Shown one piece after another: positions 51,988-61,524 of a DNA stretch of 64,000 bases. Origin of the DNA: Paenibacillus oceani. GTDB taxonomy: Bacteria; Bacillota; Bacilli; Paenibacillales; NBRC-103111. The position numbers were made by a program, and so were the translations under genes. The notes under the pieces are model-generated. The model did not search any database. It was not told where the DNA came from and worked only from the letters and a program-made list of their open reading frames with translations. How positions within the stretch are numbered: the first letter of the stretch is position 1; every line of letters starts with the position of its first letter. The stretch covers positions 62,001 to 126,000 of the forward strand of contig NZ_JACXJA010000001.1 in the NCBI RefSeq assembly GCF_014705615.1, written 5' to 3'.

Positions 51988-54330
51988 CTATTTTTGATTT
52001 TCCTCCGGTCCCGGTTCGTCATCGTGATCGCGGAATTGCTTGCGGTACTGCCCGGGAGGAATTTGTACGGTTTGCTTGAAAATCCGGGTAAAGTTTTGTA
52101 CGGACGTGTAGCACAGCTTCTCCGAAATGTCCTTGATCGGCATGTCGGTATGGACGAGCAGCTCTTTCGCTTTCTCCATCCGGTACTGGATCAGGTAATC
52201 TCCGAAATTGACGTCGGTCTCTTCCTTAAAGGTCCGGCTGAGCAGGGACGGCGACATCCCGAAATGATCGGCCACATGCTGAAGCGACAGGTCGGTATCG
52301 TAACGTTCGTGAATATAGTCGAGAACCTGCTGGATCGCCGACTTCTGCCTGGACGTGCGCAAGCTTCCCATATGCCGGGCGACCGCCGGGAAAATCGTTC
52401 CCGTCAGCCATTCCGTCACCTCGGTAATGCTCGTCTTGGCATACAGCTCCTTGTACGGATCGTCCGGGAAAAATGCCTTCGGATCAAGTCCCATCTCCTG
52501 AATCCGGACTTCCAGCTCTCCGATCAAGTAAGCGTACAACCCGAGCACGGTCTCCGAGTTTTGCACGTACAGCGGCACTTCCCGCATCATGTCCTCCAGC
52601 TCGACTCCGGCCGACTCCAGATCGCCTTGGGCGATGCTGGCGACGATTTTTTTCTGCCGCTTGATGATCGCGGTCCTGGATTGCTGGACGGAGGGCAGCA
52701 GCTCGCGGCTCGTGATAAGCTGGTTGTGGCCGAGCAGCAGCCGGTAGCTGAGCAGTTCCAGCGCCTGCTGGTATGCCTCGCTGATGCCCCGGTAGCTTTG
52801 CACGGGACGGCTTAAGGCGACGGTTACGGAAAATTGGAAATATTGCCGGACCTTCCCGTTAATTTGCCCGACCATCTCGCGAATCTCGCCCTCGACGGCG
52901 TCGCTGATCCGGTTCAGACCGATGACGATCGCCACTTGTCCCGGGAGCGGCGCAGCGGTAATGCAAGTGAAGGCGGGCTCTTGCTCGCACAACTCCTCGC
53001 ACATTTTGCGCAGCGCGTACAGCATCAGCGACCGGTCCTTTTCCCGGTACGTTTCCCGGAACCGGCCGAACTCGTCTACGTCGACGAGCGCGACGGCGAA
53101 CCAGCTTCCTTTCAGCGGAAATCCGAACTGTTCCGTTTTCTCGCGGATATCCTGGTCATCCATCTCTCCGCGAAGCAGCTGCTGGAGTACCGTTTCTTTG
53201 AAATACGGCAGCTGCTCATTCAGCCGGTGCTGCAGTCGGTCGTTCGTCTGCACGACATGATGAATAAACGAATCGAGCGCCTCCAGGCCGTCCTGCTGCG
53301 CCTTCCCGCCCCTTCCGTTCCCATTCCCGTCTCCCGAAAATTTGGCCGACAGCCGCTGAATCGGGACATACATCCATTTGGCTCCGAATAAGGCGATGAG
53401 CATCCATAACACGACCAAAATGGCGACGATCGTCCAGGTGAGCGACTGGATGCGTTTGGCCTTAACGGTTAACATCTCATTGTCGGTAAGAGCCAGATAC
53501 GTCCAGTTGTTAAAAGCCGACCGCTCCATCGATACTTTGTAATCGGTGCCGTCCAAATGAAGGATCGAGGGCGCCCCGTCCGGGTCGCTCCAATACCGGT
53601 ACAGCTCGGTCGAATAGATCCGGGTGCCGATCTCGTCCGGATTGTGGCTGGCGGCCACGGTCCCGTCCTTGTCGAGCACGAGCAGCCTGCGGTGCTCGCC
53701 GAGCTGCACGCTCTGCACGAAGTTGCTCAGCAGATCCGACGGGGCGTGCAGCATCAAGTACCCGTCCGGCTTCTCCGAATAAAACAGCGGCACCGGGCGA
53801 ATGACCAGTAGTTCGTCCTGATTCGGATACGTCCGCGGCGAGATGACGACCTGCGTGCTGTACTGGGCGCTGATTTGCCGGACGATATCGCGGTATTGAA
53901 AATCGTCGAGGGTGTATAAGCCGTTGCCGTTGCGATTCGAATACACTTTGTTGAACCCGGTGTAGATGACGGAGATGTCGTAGCGGACTTCCGAGAAGCT
54001 GCGCTGCTTCTGCACAAGCTCGAACGCGTCCATCGTCAGATCGTACGTTTGCATGGAGGGGCCGAGCTGGACCGATTTCTCGATCAAGGAGTTGTTGGCC
54101 AGCTCGATCGAAGCTTTCTCCAGCGTCTGCAGAAACCGGTCGACCTGAAACTGAATCTGCTTCAGGATGATTTGATGGTTATGGTCCACCTCATCCTGCA
54201 CCATGCTGGATGCAATCATCGAGGACAGCATACCGAGCACAAGTACAGGGACAATATAAAGGAGGAGCGAGTATAGATAAAGCTTCCTTTTAAATGTCGT
54301 ATTCGCCAACAGCCGCCGCAGTTTATCCAT
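51988..54330 (-). CDS. Membrane-anchored AraC-family regulator with extracellular sensor domain
   Basis: A 780-residue regulator of the same architecture as the one at 14947. I start it at ATG 54330 behind AAAGGGGGAG. Membrane helices at about 17-40 and 302-322 flank an extracellular Cache-like sensor (Y-D-I-S-V-I-Y-T-G, V-L-D-K-D-G-T-V). The cytoplasmic linker carries a Gly/Asn-rich insert, and the C-terminal 100 residues are the AraC double helix-turn-helix (S-L-Q-H-V-A-D-H-F-G-M-S-P-S-L-L-S). It lies directly upstream of the second importer, on the same strand, and is its presumed activator. Confidence 0.88.
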   Translation of the reverse strand: MDKLRRLLANTTFKRKLYLYSLLLYIVPVLVLGMLSSMIASSMVQDEVDHNHQIILKQIQFQVDRFLQTLEKASIELANNSLIEKSVQLGPSMQTYDLTMDAFELVQKQRSFSEVRYDISVIYTGFNKVYSNRNGNGLYTLDDFQYRDIVRQISAQYSTQVVISPRTYPNQDELLVIRPVPLFYSEKPDGYLMLHAPSDLLSNFVQSVQLGEHRRLLVLDKDGTVAASHNPDEIGTRIYSTELYRYWSDPDGAPSILHLDGTDYKVSMERSAFNNWTYLALTDNEMLTVKAKRIQSLTWTIVAILVVLWMLIALFGAKWMYVPIQRLSAKFSGDGNGNGRGGKAQQDGLEALDSFIHHVVQTNDRLQHRLNEQLPYFKETVLQQLLRGEMDDQDIREKTEQFGFPLKGSWFAVALVDVDEFGRFRETYREKDRSLMLYALRKMCEELCEQEPAFTCITAAPLPGQVAIVIGLNRISDAVEGEIREMVGQINGKVRQYFQFSVTVALSRPVQSYRGISEAYQQALELLSYRLLLGHNQLITSRELLPSVQQSRTAIIKRQKKIVASIAQGDLESAGVELEDMMREVPLYVQNSETVLGLYAYLIGELEVRIQEMGLDPKAFFPDDPYKELYAKTSITEVTEWLTGTIFPAVARHMGSLRTSRQKSAIQQVLDYIHERYDTDLSLQHVADHFGMSPSLLSRTFKEETDVNFGDYLIQYRMEKAKELLVHTDMPIKDISEKLCYTSVQNFTRIFKQTVQIPPGQYRKQFRDHDDEPGPEENQK

Positions 54331-54981
54331 CTCCGCTCCCCCTTTCTTTGTATCTGGTAAGCTCTGTTTGCAAGCGTTGGCAGTAGCAGTTGTTAGCACC
54401 TGTCGCTTGGTGGCAGTTGCAGCTGTTAGCGGCGGTTTACAGCTCTTATACCGGGCCAACTGACGGTTTTGTCAAAAATAGAGGTGGTTTGCAGCTTTTA
54501 TTTTACGCGAATTTTGCCCATTTGGGGTTGCAGCCCCAAAATAAGAGTCTCATTTAGCTCTTAAAGTGCTTGGTTTCCCCATTTCGTTTCAGATAAGAGC
54601 TGGCAAAAGCTCTTATTCGGCGCCGTGACCGCTATGAAGGGTGAATCGCGCGCACATTTCGCAACCGTTTTCAAAAAAAGAAGCAGACCCCAATCTGTAA
54701 CCAAGCGGAGCTGCGTCGTTTTTTGTCGAAATTATAGTATATTGGCTTCCGCGTGTCAATGTAAGCAAACGATATATTTGTCTGGCCCGTGATCGCTGGG
54801 AGAAGACTTCTGCCGGCGATACAAAAGCCTCTAAACGCAGTCCTTTCCAAGACGAATAACTTCGGAAAGGATGAATATTTTTTTCACATATCAACAATAA
54901 AAGGGAACTTTCCTCCAAAGTGTGCTATACTCATTGTAGTTCCTTTTTCATTTTATTTCAACATATAAGGAGATCGGTCCG
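54331..54981. other. Long intergenic region with repeat copy C
   Basis: About 650 bp between the divergent AraC gene and the glycosidase-like gene. The part 54370-54615 holds diverged repeat blocks. TATACT at 54926-54931 is a possible -10 for the rightward operon, without a clear -35. No gene is supported. Confidence 0.45.
54370..54615. repeat. Dispersed intergenic repeat, copy C (diverged, inverted)
   Basis: GGTTTGCAGCTTTTATTT (54486-54503) and CGGTTTACAGCTCTTATA (54433-54450) are reverse-complement relatives of the AAAAGCTACAAACCGCTCTT blocks of copy B. Further GCTCTTATT and ATAAGAG segments follow to 54615. Divergence is larger than between A and B. Confidence 0.55.
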
Positions 54982-56037
54982 ATGGAGCGAGTCGCGTCGA
55001 TTGCGGCGAAATTGAAAGTGTATCTGGACAGTTTACTCCGCCGGGATGATTCGGGCCGGCTGTATGTGCTGGATGATGAGCTCGGCGACCGCGCGAGCTG
55101 CTGCACGACGGCCGAAGCGGCTTGTCTGTACGTGCTGAATGCCCGCTTGAACGGCGGGACGGAGACGGATTCGGCTATCGCCGCCGAGCTGATCGACGAC
55201 GTGCTGCGCCGCCAGCTTCCGTCCGGAGCGTTCGGCCAGCCCTATTACGTCAAGCGTGGCGAGACGAGTACGGTCGATATCGCCGAGATCGGCGCTGCGG
55301 CCAACAGCCTGTATCACGTCTACAAGGCGACAGGCAACGAATCGGCCAAAGCAAGTCTGATCCGATCCGCGGAATACTTGCTTACCCAGGTTGCCGAAGA
55401 AAATCCCGGCGCGGTCTACAAAAATCCGAACGCCCGCATGCACGACGTGCTGAACGGCGACATTTACGCTGCACACACGCTGGGAAGAGCCTATGAGCTT
55501 ACGCAGGACCCGGTATATTTGACGCAGATCGAACGGATCGTCGCACACGTAGCCGAACGCTTCGGGCGTCACAGCCCCGGCTGGTGGCCTTACACCGAGA
55601 AGTGGGACGGATCGGTCGGCATGGGGAACAGCGTAGCGTACCAGGCGACGATTATCGCTTTCGCTCACCCGCTGCTCCCGCTCTTATCCGCGTCTCTGCA
55701 AGCTGCATGGAAACGAATCGAGGAAGAAGCGGCCGCAATCGTGCTGCAAGCGCTGCAGGACGGTCCGAACGATTATAACGAGGCCCCTTGGTGGTGCCGC
55801 GACTGGCCGAACGTGCCGGAAATTTTGCTCTCGCTCGCTCGCGTGCCGCATCTGGAGGAAGCCCGCGCTTACACCGAAGGGCGGCTGAAGGAAATGGAAG
55901 ACGGCGTGACGGAGCACGGCATCGCTTATTTCCGGCCGAAAGTAAAAAACGACGATCCGGAGCGCACGCCGGTAACGACGACGTTCCGCAAGGCGGCCAC
56001 CATCGGCGGCATCTTATGCGCAATCGGACTTGATTAA
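54982..56037 (+). CDS. Six-hairpin (alpha/alpha-barrel) glycosidase-like protein
   Basis: The 351-residue cytoplasmic protein consists of paired helices: T-T-A-E-A-A-C-L-Y-V-L, N-S-L-Y-H-V-Y-K-A-T-G, G-D-I-Y-A-A-H-T-L-G-R-A-Y-E-L-T. It also has aromatic glycosidase-like segments P-G-W-W-P-Y-T-E-K-W-D and P-W-W-C-R-D-W-P-N-V. The fold suggests a glycoside hydrolase or sugar epimerase/isomerase of the (alpha/alpha)6 class, but I cannot name the family. It starts after TAAGGAGATC. It is followed at 75 bp by nanE and then an FAD oxidoreductase on the same strand, indicating an intracellular sugar pathway. Confidence 0.7.
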   Translation: MERVASIAAKLKVYLDSLLRRDDSGRLYVLDDELGDRASCCTTAEAACLYVLNARLNGGTETDSAIAAELIDDVLRRQLPSGAFGQPYYVKRGETSTVDIAEIGAAANSLYHVYKATGNESAKASLIRSAEYLLTQVAEENPGAVYKNPNARMHDVLNGDIYAAHTLGRAYELTQDPVYLTQIERIVAHVAERFGRHSPGWWPYTEKWDGSVGMGNSVAYQATIIAFAHPLLPLLSASLQAAWKRIEEEAAAIVLQALQDGPNDYNEAPWWCRDWPNVPEILLSLARVPHLEEARAYTEGRLKEMEDGVTEHGIAYFRPKVKNDDPERTPVTTTFRKAATIGGILCAIGLD

Positions 56038-56112
56038 CGAGCTGCCGGAACGTATCCGTTTCATCGTATCCTTTTGATCATCAACCAGACTATACGAGGA
56101 GTGTTTCACCCC

Positions 56113-56808
56113 ATGAAACCGTTATTTGCAAAAAAAGGCTTGATCGTATCCTGCCAGGCGCTGCCCGGCGAACCGCTCTACCGGCAAGGCACGATGGCGC
56201 TTATGGCGTTGGCCGCCGAGCAAGGGGGCGCCATCGGCATCCGTGCGAACGGGCCGGACGATATCCGCGACATCAAAGCCGCCGTCAAGCTTCCGGTCAT
56301 CGGCTTGCTGAAGCGCGACATTCCGGGATCGGACATTTACATTACCCCTGAGCTGGTCGACGTACAAGCGATCATCGAAGCCGGAGCCGAAGTCGTCGCC
56401 ATGGATATGACGAATCGCGAAGACCGCGCCGAACGCGTTGTCGAGTTGATCCGCTACTGCCACGAGGCGGGCGTTGGCGTGATGGCCGACATCTCGACCG
56501 TGGAGGAAGGCGTGCTGGCCGAGTCGCTTGGCGCCGATCTGATCTCGACGACGATGTCCGGTTATACTCCTTACAGCCCGAAACAAGATGGGCCCGATCT
56601 GGAGCTCGTTCGCCAGCTGGCGCTGCGCCTGAAGAAGCCGGTTGTAGCCGAAGGCCGCATCTGGAGCCCGGAAGAGGCGGAACAGGCGCTGGAAGCGGGA
56701 GCCGAATATGTGGTCGTCGGCGGCGCGATTACACGTCCGCAGTTCATCACCCAAAAATATGCGGAGCGGCTCGGTCAATGGCTGAACCGGACGGGCGACC
56801 GCGAATAG
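56113..56808 (+). CDS. nanE: N-acetylmannosamine-6-phosphate 2-epimerase
   Basis: The 231-residue TIM-barrel enzyme interconverts ManNAc-6-P and GlcNAc-6-P. K67 in G-L-L-K-R-D and the glutamate of V-V-A-E-G-R-I are catalytic positions of NanE; the phosphate loop is V-V-V-G-G-A-I-T-R-P. The ATG at 56113, behind GAGGAG, gives the family's usual length. No sialate lyase (nanA) is in the window, so the source of ManNAc-6-P here may be a ManNAc-containing glycan rather than sialic acid. The ROK kinase at 62234 could supply the phosphorylation. Confidence 0.92.
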   Translation: MKPLFAKKGLIVSCQALPGEPLYRQGTMALMALAAEQGGAIGIRANGPDDIRDIKAAVKLPVIGLLKRDIPGSDIYITPELVDVQAIIEAGAEVVAMDMTNREDRAERVVELIRYCHEAGVGVMADISTVEEGVLAESLGADLISTTMSGYTPYSPKQDGPDLELVRQLALRLKKPVVAEGRIWSPEEAEQALEAGAEYVVVGGAITRPQFITQKYAERLGQWLNRTGDRE

Positions 56809-56820
56809 GAAGGGATTCCG

Positions 56821-58398
56821 ATGCAACAGAAGATGCAAAGCGACGTACTCGTTGTCGGAGGCGGGCTTGGAGGATGCGCGGCTGCGATGGCTGCCGCCAA
56901 GTCAGGCAAACGGGTTATCCTGACCGAAGAAACGGACTGGATCGGCGGCCAGGTAACGAGCCAGGCGGTTCCGCCCGACGAGCACCGCTGGATCGAGCAG
57001 TTCGGCTGTACCCGCACGTACCGGGCGTTCCGGAACAACGTGAGGGACTACTACAAGCGCAACTTTCCTCTGACGCCGTCTGCGATGGCGAACACCCGGC
57101 TCGATCCGGGCAACGGCATCGTCAGCCGTCTGTGCGTCGAACCACGCGCCGCATTGGCTGTTCTGAACGAGATGATGGCTCCCTATGTGCACAGCGGAGC
57201 GATAACGATCCTGCTGAATCACGTTCCGGTAGCCGCCGAAACCGACGATGACCGGGTCGTGAGCGTAACCGTGCGGCCTACCGCTGGCGGAGAGGAGCTG
57301 ACGCTGTCCGCCCCGTACGTGCTCGACGCGACAGAATGCGGAGATCTGCTGCCGCTGGCCGGAGTCGAATATGTGATGGGCGCGGAGTCGAAGAGCGAGA
57401 CCGGCGAGCCGAACGCCTTGGACGGGGACGCCGAGCCTGACGATATGCAGGCGTTCACGTACGTCTTCGCCGTGGATTACCAGGAAGGCGAAGATCATAC
57501 GATCGGGAAGCCCCGGGATTACGAGTTGTGGAAGACGTACCAGGCGCCTTTTCAAAAAGACGTCATGCTCAGCTGGGCAACGTCGAACTACAGTCCTTTT
57601 CAATCGTACAGTCTGTTCCGCGTCCCGACTCCAGGCGTTTTCTCCTTGTGGGAATACCGCAGGGTGATCGACAAATCGAACTTCGTGCCGGGGACGTTCG
57701 ACAGCGACATCACACTCGTGAACTGGCCGCAAAACGACTACTGGCTCGGCAACATCGTCGATGTAGACGAAGCGGAGCGGGAGGTCCATCTGGACCGCGC
57801 CAAGCAGCTAAGCCTTAGCCTGCTCTACTGGCTGCAGACGGAAGCACCGAGACCGGACGGAGGCTTCGGCTTCCCGGGCGTGCGCCTGCGCAAAGACGTG
57901 GTCGGCACCGAGGACGGCCTAGCCAAAGCGCCGTACATCCGGGAGTCCCGCCGGATCCGTGCGGAATTTACCGTCGTCGAGCAGCACATCAGCCCGGACG
58001 TGCGCGGCGCCGGACAAGGGGCCCAGAAATTCGCCGACTCGGTCGGCGTAGGCTGCTACCGGATCGATCTGCATCCGACGACCGGAGGGCGCGAGGGCTT
58101 CTACATTCCGAGCCTGCCGTTCCAGATCCCGCTCGGAAGTCTGATCCCGGTCCGGGTGGACAATCTGCTGCCCGCTTGTAAAAACATCGGCGTCACGCAT
58201 CTGACGAACGGCTGCTACCGTCTGCATCCCGTCGAGTGGAACGTAGGCGAAGCGGCCGGTCATCTGGCTGCGTATTGCCTCGAGCACGGGTTAACTCCGC
58301 GTCAGGTACGCAATACGGAGCAGCATCTTCGCGACTTCCAGACCCTGCTCGTCCGTGAAGGCGTAGAGCTGGATTGGCCGGTTATCTCGCAAGTATAA
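56821..58398 (+). CDS. FAD-dependent oxidoreductase (PF12831-like)
   Basis: The 525-residue protein begins with an FAD-binding Rossmann loop, D-V-L-V-V-G-G-G-L-G-G-C-A-A-A (residues about 8-22), then E-E-T-D-W-I-G-G-Q-V-T-S. Later segments Y-V-L-D-A-T-E-C-G-D and the C-terminal P-A-C-K-N-I-G-V-T-H-L-T-N-G fit the PF12831 family. Members often sit in sugar-use clusters and may oxidise sugar hydroxyls, but few have been characterised. It follows nanE by 12 bp and ends at a terminator, completing a three-gene operon. Confidence 0.82.
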   Translation: MQQKMQSDVLVVGGGLGGCAAAMAAAKSGKRVILTEETDWIGGQVTSQAVPPDEHRWIEQFGCTRTYRAFRNNVRDYYKRNFPLTPSAMANTRLDPGNGIVSRLCVEPRAALAVLNEMMAPYVHSGAITILLNHVPVAAETDDDRVVSVTVRPTAGGEELTLSAPYVLDATECGDLLPLAGVEYVMGAESKSETGEPNALDGDAEPDDMQAFTYVFAVDYQEGEDHTIGKPRDYELWKTYQAPFQKDVMLSWATSNYSPFQSYSLFRVPTPGVFSLWEYRRVIDKSNFVPGTFDSDITLVNWPQNDYWLGNIVDVDEAEREVHLDRAKQLSLSLLYWLQTEAPRPDGGFGFPGVRLRKDVVGTEDGLAKAPYIRESRRIRAEFTVVEQHISPDVRGAGQGAQKFADSVGVGCYRIDLHPTTGGREGFYIPSLPFQIPLGSLIPVRVDNLLPACKNIGVTHLTNGCYRLHPVEWNVGEAAGHLAAYCLEHGLTPRQVRNTEQHLRDFQTLLVREGVELDWPVISQV

Positions 58399-58426
58399 AC
58401 GAACAAACCTGATGGACAGCATGGCG

Positions 58427-58490
58427 AAAAGCCGCTTCGCTCCCGAGAAACCGTCACCGTTGGCGGCGTCTTGAAGAGCAAGCGGCTTTT
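58427..58490 (+). terminator. Terminator after the FAD oxidoreductase
   Basis: AAAAGCCGCTT (58427-58437) pairs perfectly with AAGCGGCTTTT (58480-58490) around a 42-nt loop. It may work in both directions with the convergent membrane-protein gene. Confidence 0.75.
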
Positions 58491-58543
58491 GGTTGGTGTG
58501 CGGCTGCAAGCGCAAAAGCGCTCCGGCGCGCAACACCCCCCGT

Positions 58544-58975
58544 TTAATCGGCCGCTGCAGGCCCCTGGTTGCGACTCCGGATCAGTCCCGCCAACCCGCC
58601 CAGCAGAACCAGCAAAGCCGCAGCGTGCAGCATCACCCCGAATGAATCTCCTCCGATCGCAAGCCACAAGAGCAGCGGCGGAACGTGCAGCATCCCCGAG
58701 GTAGGCGCGAAGCCCATCAGCAACCTCACATGTCCCGGGTTATACCGCATAAGCTGGCCGACCGAGAAGGCGATCGTCATGAACGACGCGCCCATATTGA
58801 TAACCGACCACAGCTCCACCGACGACGATTCGGACCCTTTCTCAGGTCCCAGGAAATCGAAGGAGAATCCGAAGCCCGACAAGTACAATAGCGAAACCGA
58901 TAAAGACAGCAGTCCTCCGGCCAAAAGGACCAGAAGGAGTGCAGCATGTTTTCTTTCCGGCTCTTGTTTAACCAT
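58544..58975 (-). CDS. Small polytopic membrane protein of unknown function
   Basis: The 143-residue protein has four predicted membrane helices (about 11-33, 55-75, 84-104, 108-130) and short loops. M-V-K-Q-E-P at ATG 58975 follows GGAGAG. It overlaps the end of the Nudix gene by 8 bp, so translation is probably coupled. I recognise no family. Confidence 0.65.
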   Translation of the reverse strand: MVKQEPERKHAALLLVLLAGGLLSLSVSLLYLSGFGFSFDFLGPEKGSESSSVELWSVINMGASFMTIAFSVGQLMRYNPGHVRLLMGFAPTSGMLHVPPLLLWLAIGGDSFGVMLHAAALLVLLGGLAGLIRSRNQGPAAAD

Positions 58976-59480
58976 ATACTCTCCTGCGCGCCTCCTCATA
59001 AAAAGCCCGGTTCGCCTTCACCCACGGGACTTCGGCTGCCTGCTCCTCGCTGAACAGTCCTCGTCCGAACGTTTCCGCACCTGAGCCTGCCGGAACGTCT
59101 TCCAGCTGGCTGACGCTCGCCCAGTAAAACACCATATAGCTGTCCGGGTACGGATACCGATGGCCGTCGGGCTTGGGGCCAAGCAGCCGAATTCTTTCGT
59201 AGCCGAGCACCCCGCAGGTGCCGGCGACAGCGCCCGCTTCTTCGTACAGTTCTCTTCTCATCGCCGCCTCAGCGGTTTCCCCGGGCTCCAGATGGCCGCC
59301 GGGAATGTCCCAGCCGCGCTCCTTCAGCATTGTGAGTACAAGCTTCCCTTCCAGAAAAGCCAGTACGAATGAACCCGTTATGAGCTCCAGCGCCGGCAAT
59401 TGATCCGTTAACACCGAGCACGTTTCGTTGGGCAGCGGCAGACCTTTGTTGTTTTTCGATTCTCTGACTACCACGTTCAT
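58968..59480 (-). CDS. Nudix hydrolase
   Basis: The 170-residue enzyme carries the complete Nudix box G62-x5-E68-x7-R76-E77-L-x-E80-E81-x-G83, which binds the metal and hydrolyses a nucleoside diphosphate linked to another group. The substrate is unknown. I start it at ATG 59480, 10 nt after GAAGGAG; a start at 59513 has no ribosome site. The ATG overlaps the stop of a short coding-looking frame upstream (59477-59590). Confidence 0.85.
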   Translation of the reverse strand: MNVVVRESKNNKGLPLPNETCSVLTDQLPALELITGSFVLAFLEGKLVLTMLKERGWDIPGGHLEPGETAEAAMRRELYEEAGAVAGTCGVLGYERIRLLGPKPDGHRYPYPDSYMVFYWASVSQLEDVPAGSGAETFGRGLFSEEQAAEVPWVKANRAFYEEARRRVYG

Positions 59481-59590
59481 GGGTTCTCTGCTCCTTCGGG
59501 TTCCGACTTCCATCCGGGCTGCTCGAACGTGATCTCAAAGAAAGGATGGCCGGGGTCCGGACAAGGATCTCCCTTATCCCATAGCGGCCC
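59477..59590 (-). pseudogene. Short coding-looking frame upstream of the Nudix gene, start out of frame
   Basis: On the minus strand a frame reads W-D-K-G-D-P-C-P-D-P-G-H-P-F-F-E-I-T-F-E, continues about 15 more residues, and stops at TGA overlapping the Nudix ATG (ATGA). A strong GGGAGGGGG lies just upstream with an ATG next to it, but that ATG is one base out of frame and meets TAA after two codons. It may be a 35-residue gene with a frameshift or a sequencing error, or a remnant. Confidence 0.35.
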
Positions 59591-59851
59591 CCTCCCTTTA
59601 TCCTTGCGGTTGGCTTAGCTCTGCCTGCTCTAATTAGACGAAGGTTTGTGTATTTTCGTTTATTTTACCATTCATTTGAATCCGGTACTTGGAGAAAATC
59701 GTTTTAATCCTGCTTCCGGCCCCGGGAGGCTTGGCACAATCTTGCCTCATCGCTCCGAATGGTCCAGCAAAACGCGTCAAAATCGGATCTTCCCCTGATC
59801 CGGCATTCATGGCAAGATCAAGATCATATCCATCCGCAGGAGGTTTCGCTT
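59591..59851. other. Intergenic region upstream of the GNAT gene
   Basis: With the small frame above, this makes about 370 bp without a firm gene. It must contain divergent promoters for the Nudix pair and the GNAT gene. I could not define either. Confidence 0.35.
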
Positions 59852-60259
59852 ATGACTACCCCATCCATCGAATACAAAATCAATACGCCGCTTCGGGCTG
59901 AAGAAGTTTCGGACGTTTTCAAGGCGTCCGGAATTAAACGTCCGGCGGATGACCTGGCCCGGATTCAAATGATGATCGACCACGCCAATCTTCAACTGAC
60001 GGCCTGGGTCGGCGATACGCTTGTCGGGATCGCAAGAGCGGTCACCGATTTTTCATATTGCTGCTATTTGTCGGATCTCGCGGTGAGCAAAACGTATCAG
60101 AAGCGGGGGATCGGCACGGAGCTTGTGAAACGAACGCGGCAGCATCTGGGGGAGCAAGTGTCGCTGCTGCTGCTTTCCGCACCGGAAGCGATGGAATATT
60201 ATCCGCGAATCGGCTTCAAGCGGATTGAGAACGCTTTTTTAATACCTCGAGTGAAGTGA
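59852..60259 (+). CDS. GNAT-family N-acetyltransferase
   Basis: The 135-residue enzyme starts at ATG 59852 after AGGAGG. The cofactor loop is Q-K-R-G-I-G-T-E-L, preceded by Y-L-S-D-L-A-V; the C-terminal motif is Y-Y-P-R-I-G-F. Length and layout fit the small YitI/ElaA-like GNATs. The substrate is unknown. Single gene, convergent with cysK. Confidence 0.87.
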   Translation: MTTPSIEYKINTPLRAEEVSDVFKASGIKRPADDLARIQMMIDHANLQLTAWVGDTLVGIARAVTDFSYCCYLSDLAVSKTYQKRGIGTELVKRTRQHLGEQVSLLLLSAPEAMEYYPRIGFKRIENAFLIPRVK

Positions 60260-60383
60260 CGGGTTTAGCCCCGGCCAATCGAATATGGCGGCAGTCTGGA
60301 AGCAGGTCGGGGCGCTTCGGACTGCCGCAGCTCAAGGTAATCATTACTTGTGACGTCCACTGGTTAGCGGGCGCAGGCCGGGC

Positions 60384-61319
60384 CTACTCCTCCTGGAACA
60401 AAGGCGTGGACAAATACCGCTCCCCGGTATCGGGCAGCAGCACGACGATCGTCTTGCCCTTATTCTCCGGCCTGCGGGCCACCTCCACAGCCGCATGAAG
60501 AGCGGCGCCGGAGGAAATGCCCGCCAGCAATCCTTCGCAGCGCGCCAGCTTCCGCGCCGTATCGAACGCTTCGTCATTGCGTACCTGGATGACTTCATCC
60601 ACAACGGAGCTGTCGTACACGTCCGGCACGAATCCGGAGCCGATGCCCTGAATCTGATGGGCTCCCGGTCTGCCGCCCGACAAAACCGGGGAATCGATTG
60701 GCTCCACCGCCACGACTTGAACGGACGGCTTTTTGCGCTTCAGCGCGTCCCCGACTCCCGTCACCGTACCGCCCGTGCCTACGCCGCCTACGAAGATATC
60801 GACTTCTCCGTCGGTGTCCCGCCATATTTCCTCCGCGGTTGTCCTCCGGTGCATCTCGGGATTGGACGGATTGGCGAACTGCTGCGGGATGAACGAATTC
60901 GGGATTTCCGCGGCCAACTCCTCCGCTTTGCGGATCGCCCCCTGCATGCCTTCCTCGCCGGGAGTCAGCACCAATTCCGCTCCGAGCGCCTTCAGCAGCT
61001 TTCTGCGCTCCAGGCTGTACCCCTCCGGCAACGTAATGATCAGCCGATAGCCCAGTGCAGCCGCCACGGAAGCAAGCGCGATGCCGTTATTGCCGCTGGT
61101 CGGTTCGATGATGACGGAGTCGTGACGCAACAGTCCTTTCTCCTCCGCATCCCTGATCATCGCAAAGCCGATCCGGTCCTTGACGCTTCCCGCCGGATTG
61201 AACGATTCCAGCTTAGCGATCAGCCTCGCCTCGAGCCGGTGTTTCCCGGCATATTGGTTCAACTCCAGAAGCGGAGTATTTCCGATCAGATCCGTTAAAT
61301 TTTTGGCAATGTTCGCCAT
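60384..61319 (-). CDS. cysK: Cysteine synthase A (O-acetylserine sulfhydrylase)
   Basis: The 311-residue PLP enzyme makes cysteine from O-acetylserine and sulfide. The PLP lysine is K47 in N-P-A-G-S-V-K-D-R, the substrate loop is T-S-G-N-N-G, and the phosphate loop is G-T-G-G-T-V-T-G. The start at 61319 is best spaced from AAGGGATGAG; 61328 is too close to it. A TATAAT (complement at 61395-61400) about 80 bp upstream is a possible -10. I saw no T-box or SAM riboswitch in the leader. It is probably an accessory copy alongside others elsewhere. Confidence 0.92.
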   Translation of the reverse strand: MANIAKNLTDLIGNTPLLELNQYAGKHRLEARLIAKLESFNPAGSVKDRIGFAMIRDAEEKGLLRHDSVIIEPTSGNNGIALASVAAALGYRLIITLPEGYSLERRKLLKALGAELVLTPGEEGMQGAIRKAEELAAEIPNSFIPQQFANPSNPEMHRRTTAEEIWRDTDGEVDIFVGGVGTGGTVTGVGDALKRKKPSVQVVAVEPIDSPVLSGGRPGAHQIQGIGSGFVPDVYDSSVVDEVIQVRNDEAFDTARKLARCEGLLAGISSGAALHAAVEVARRPENKGKTIVVLLPDTGERYLSTPLFQEE

Positions 61320-61524
61320 CAGACTCATCCCTTCCCACTTTCGATTAGTCGCCGGTTGTGACCCGGCCTGATGCCGCAGCAATCTCTCTGCTTTATTATA
61401 CTGCAAACCGCGAAACAAGCCTAAAGACTGAAGGGCGAGCCGCTCTGTACGGCAGCGAGCTTCTAAGATAAAAATGTCCGGTTCCCGGATGAGCGGACTG
61501 GACTCCATTTCAATAAGAGTTGAT

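Noticed and set aside
61320..61450. SAM or T-box riboswitch in the cysK leader
   Set aside because: None of the conserved S-box or T-box sequence elements is present.
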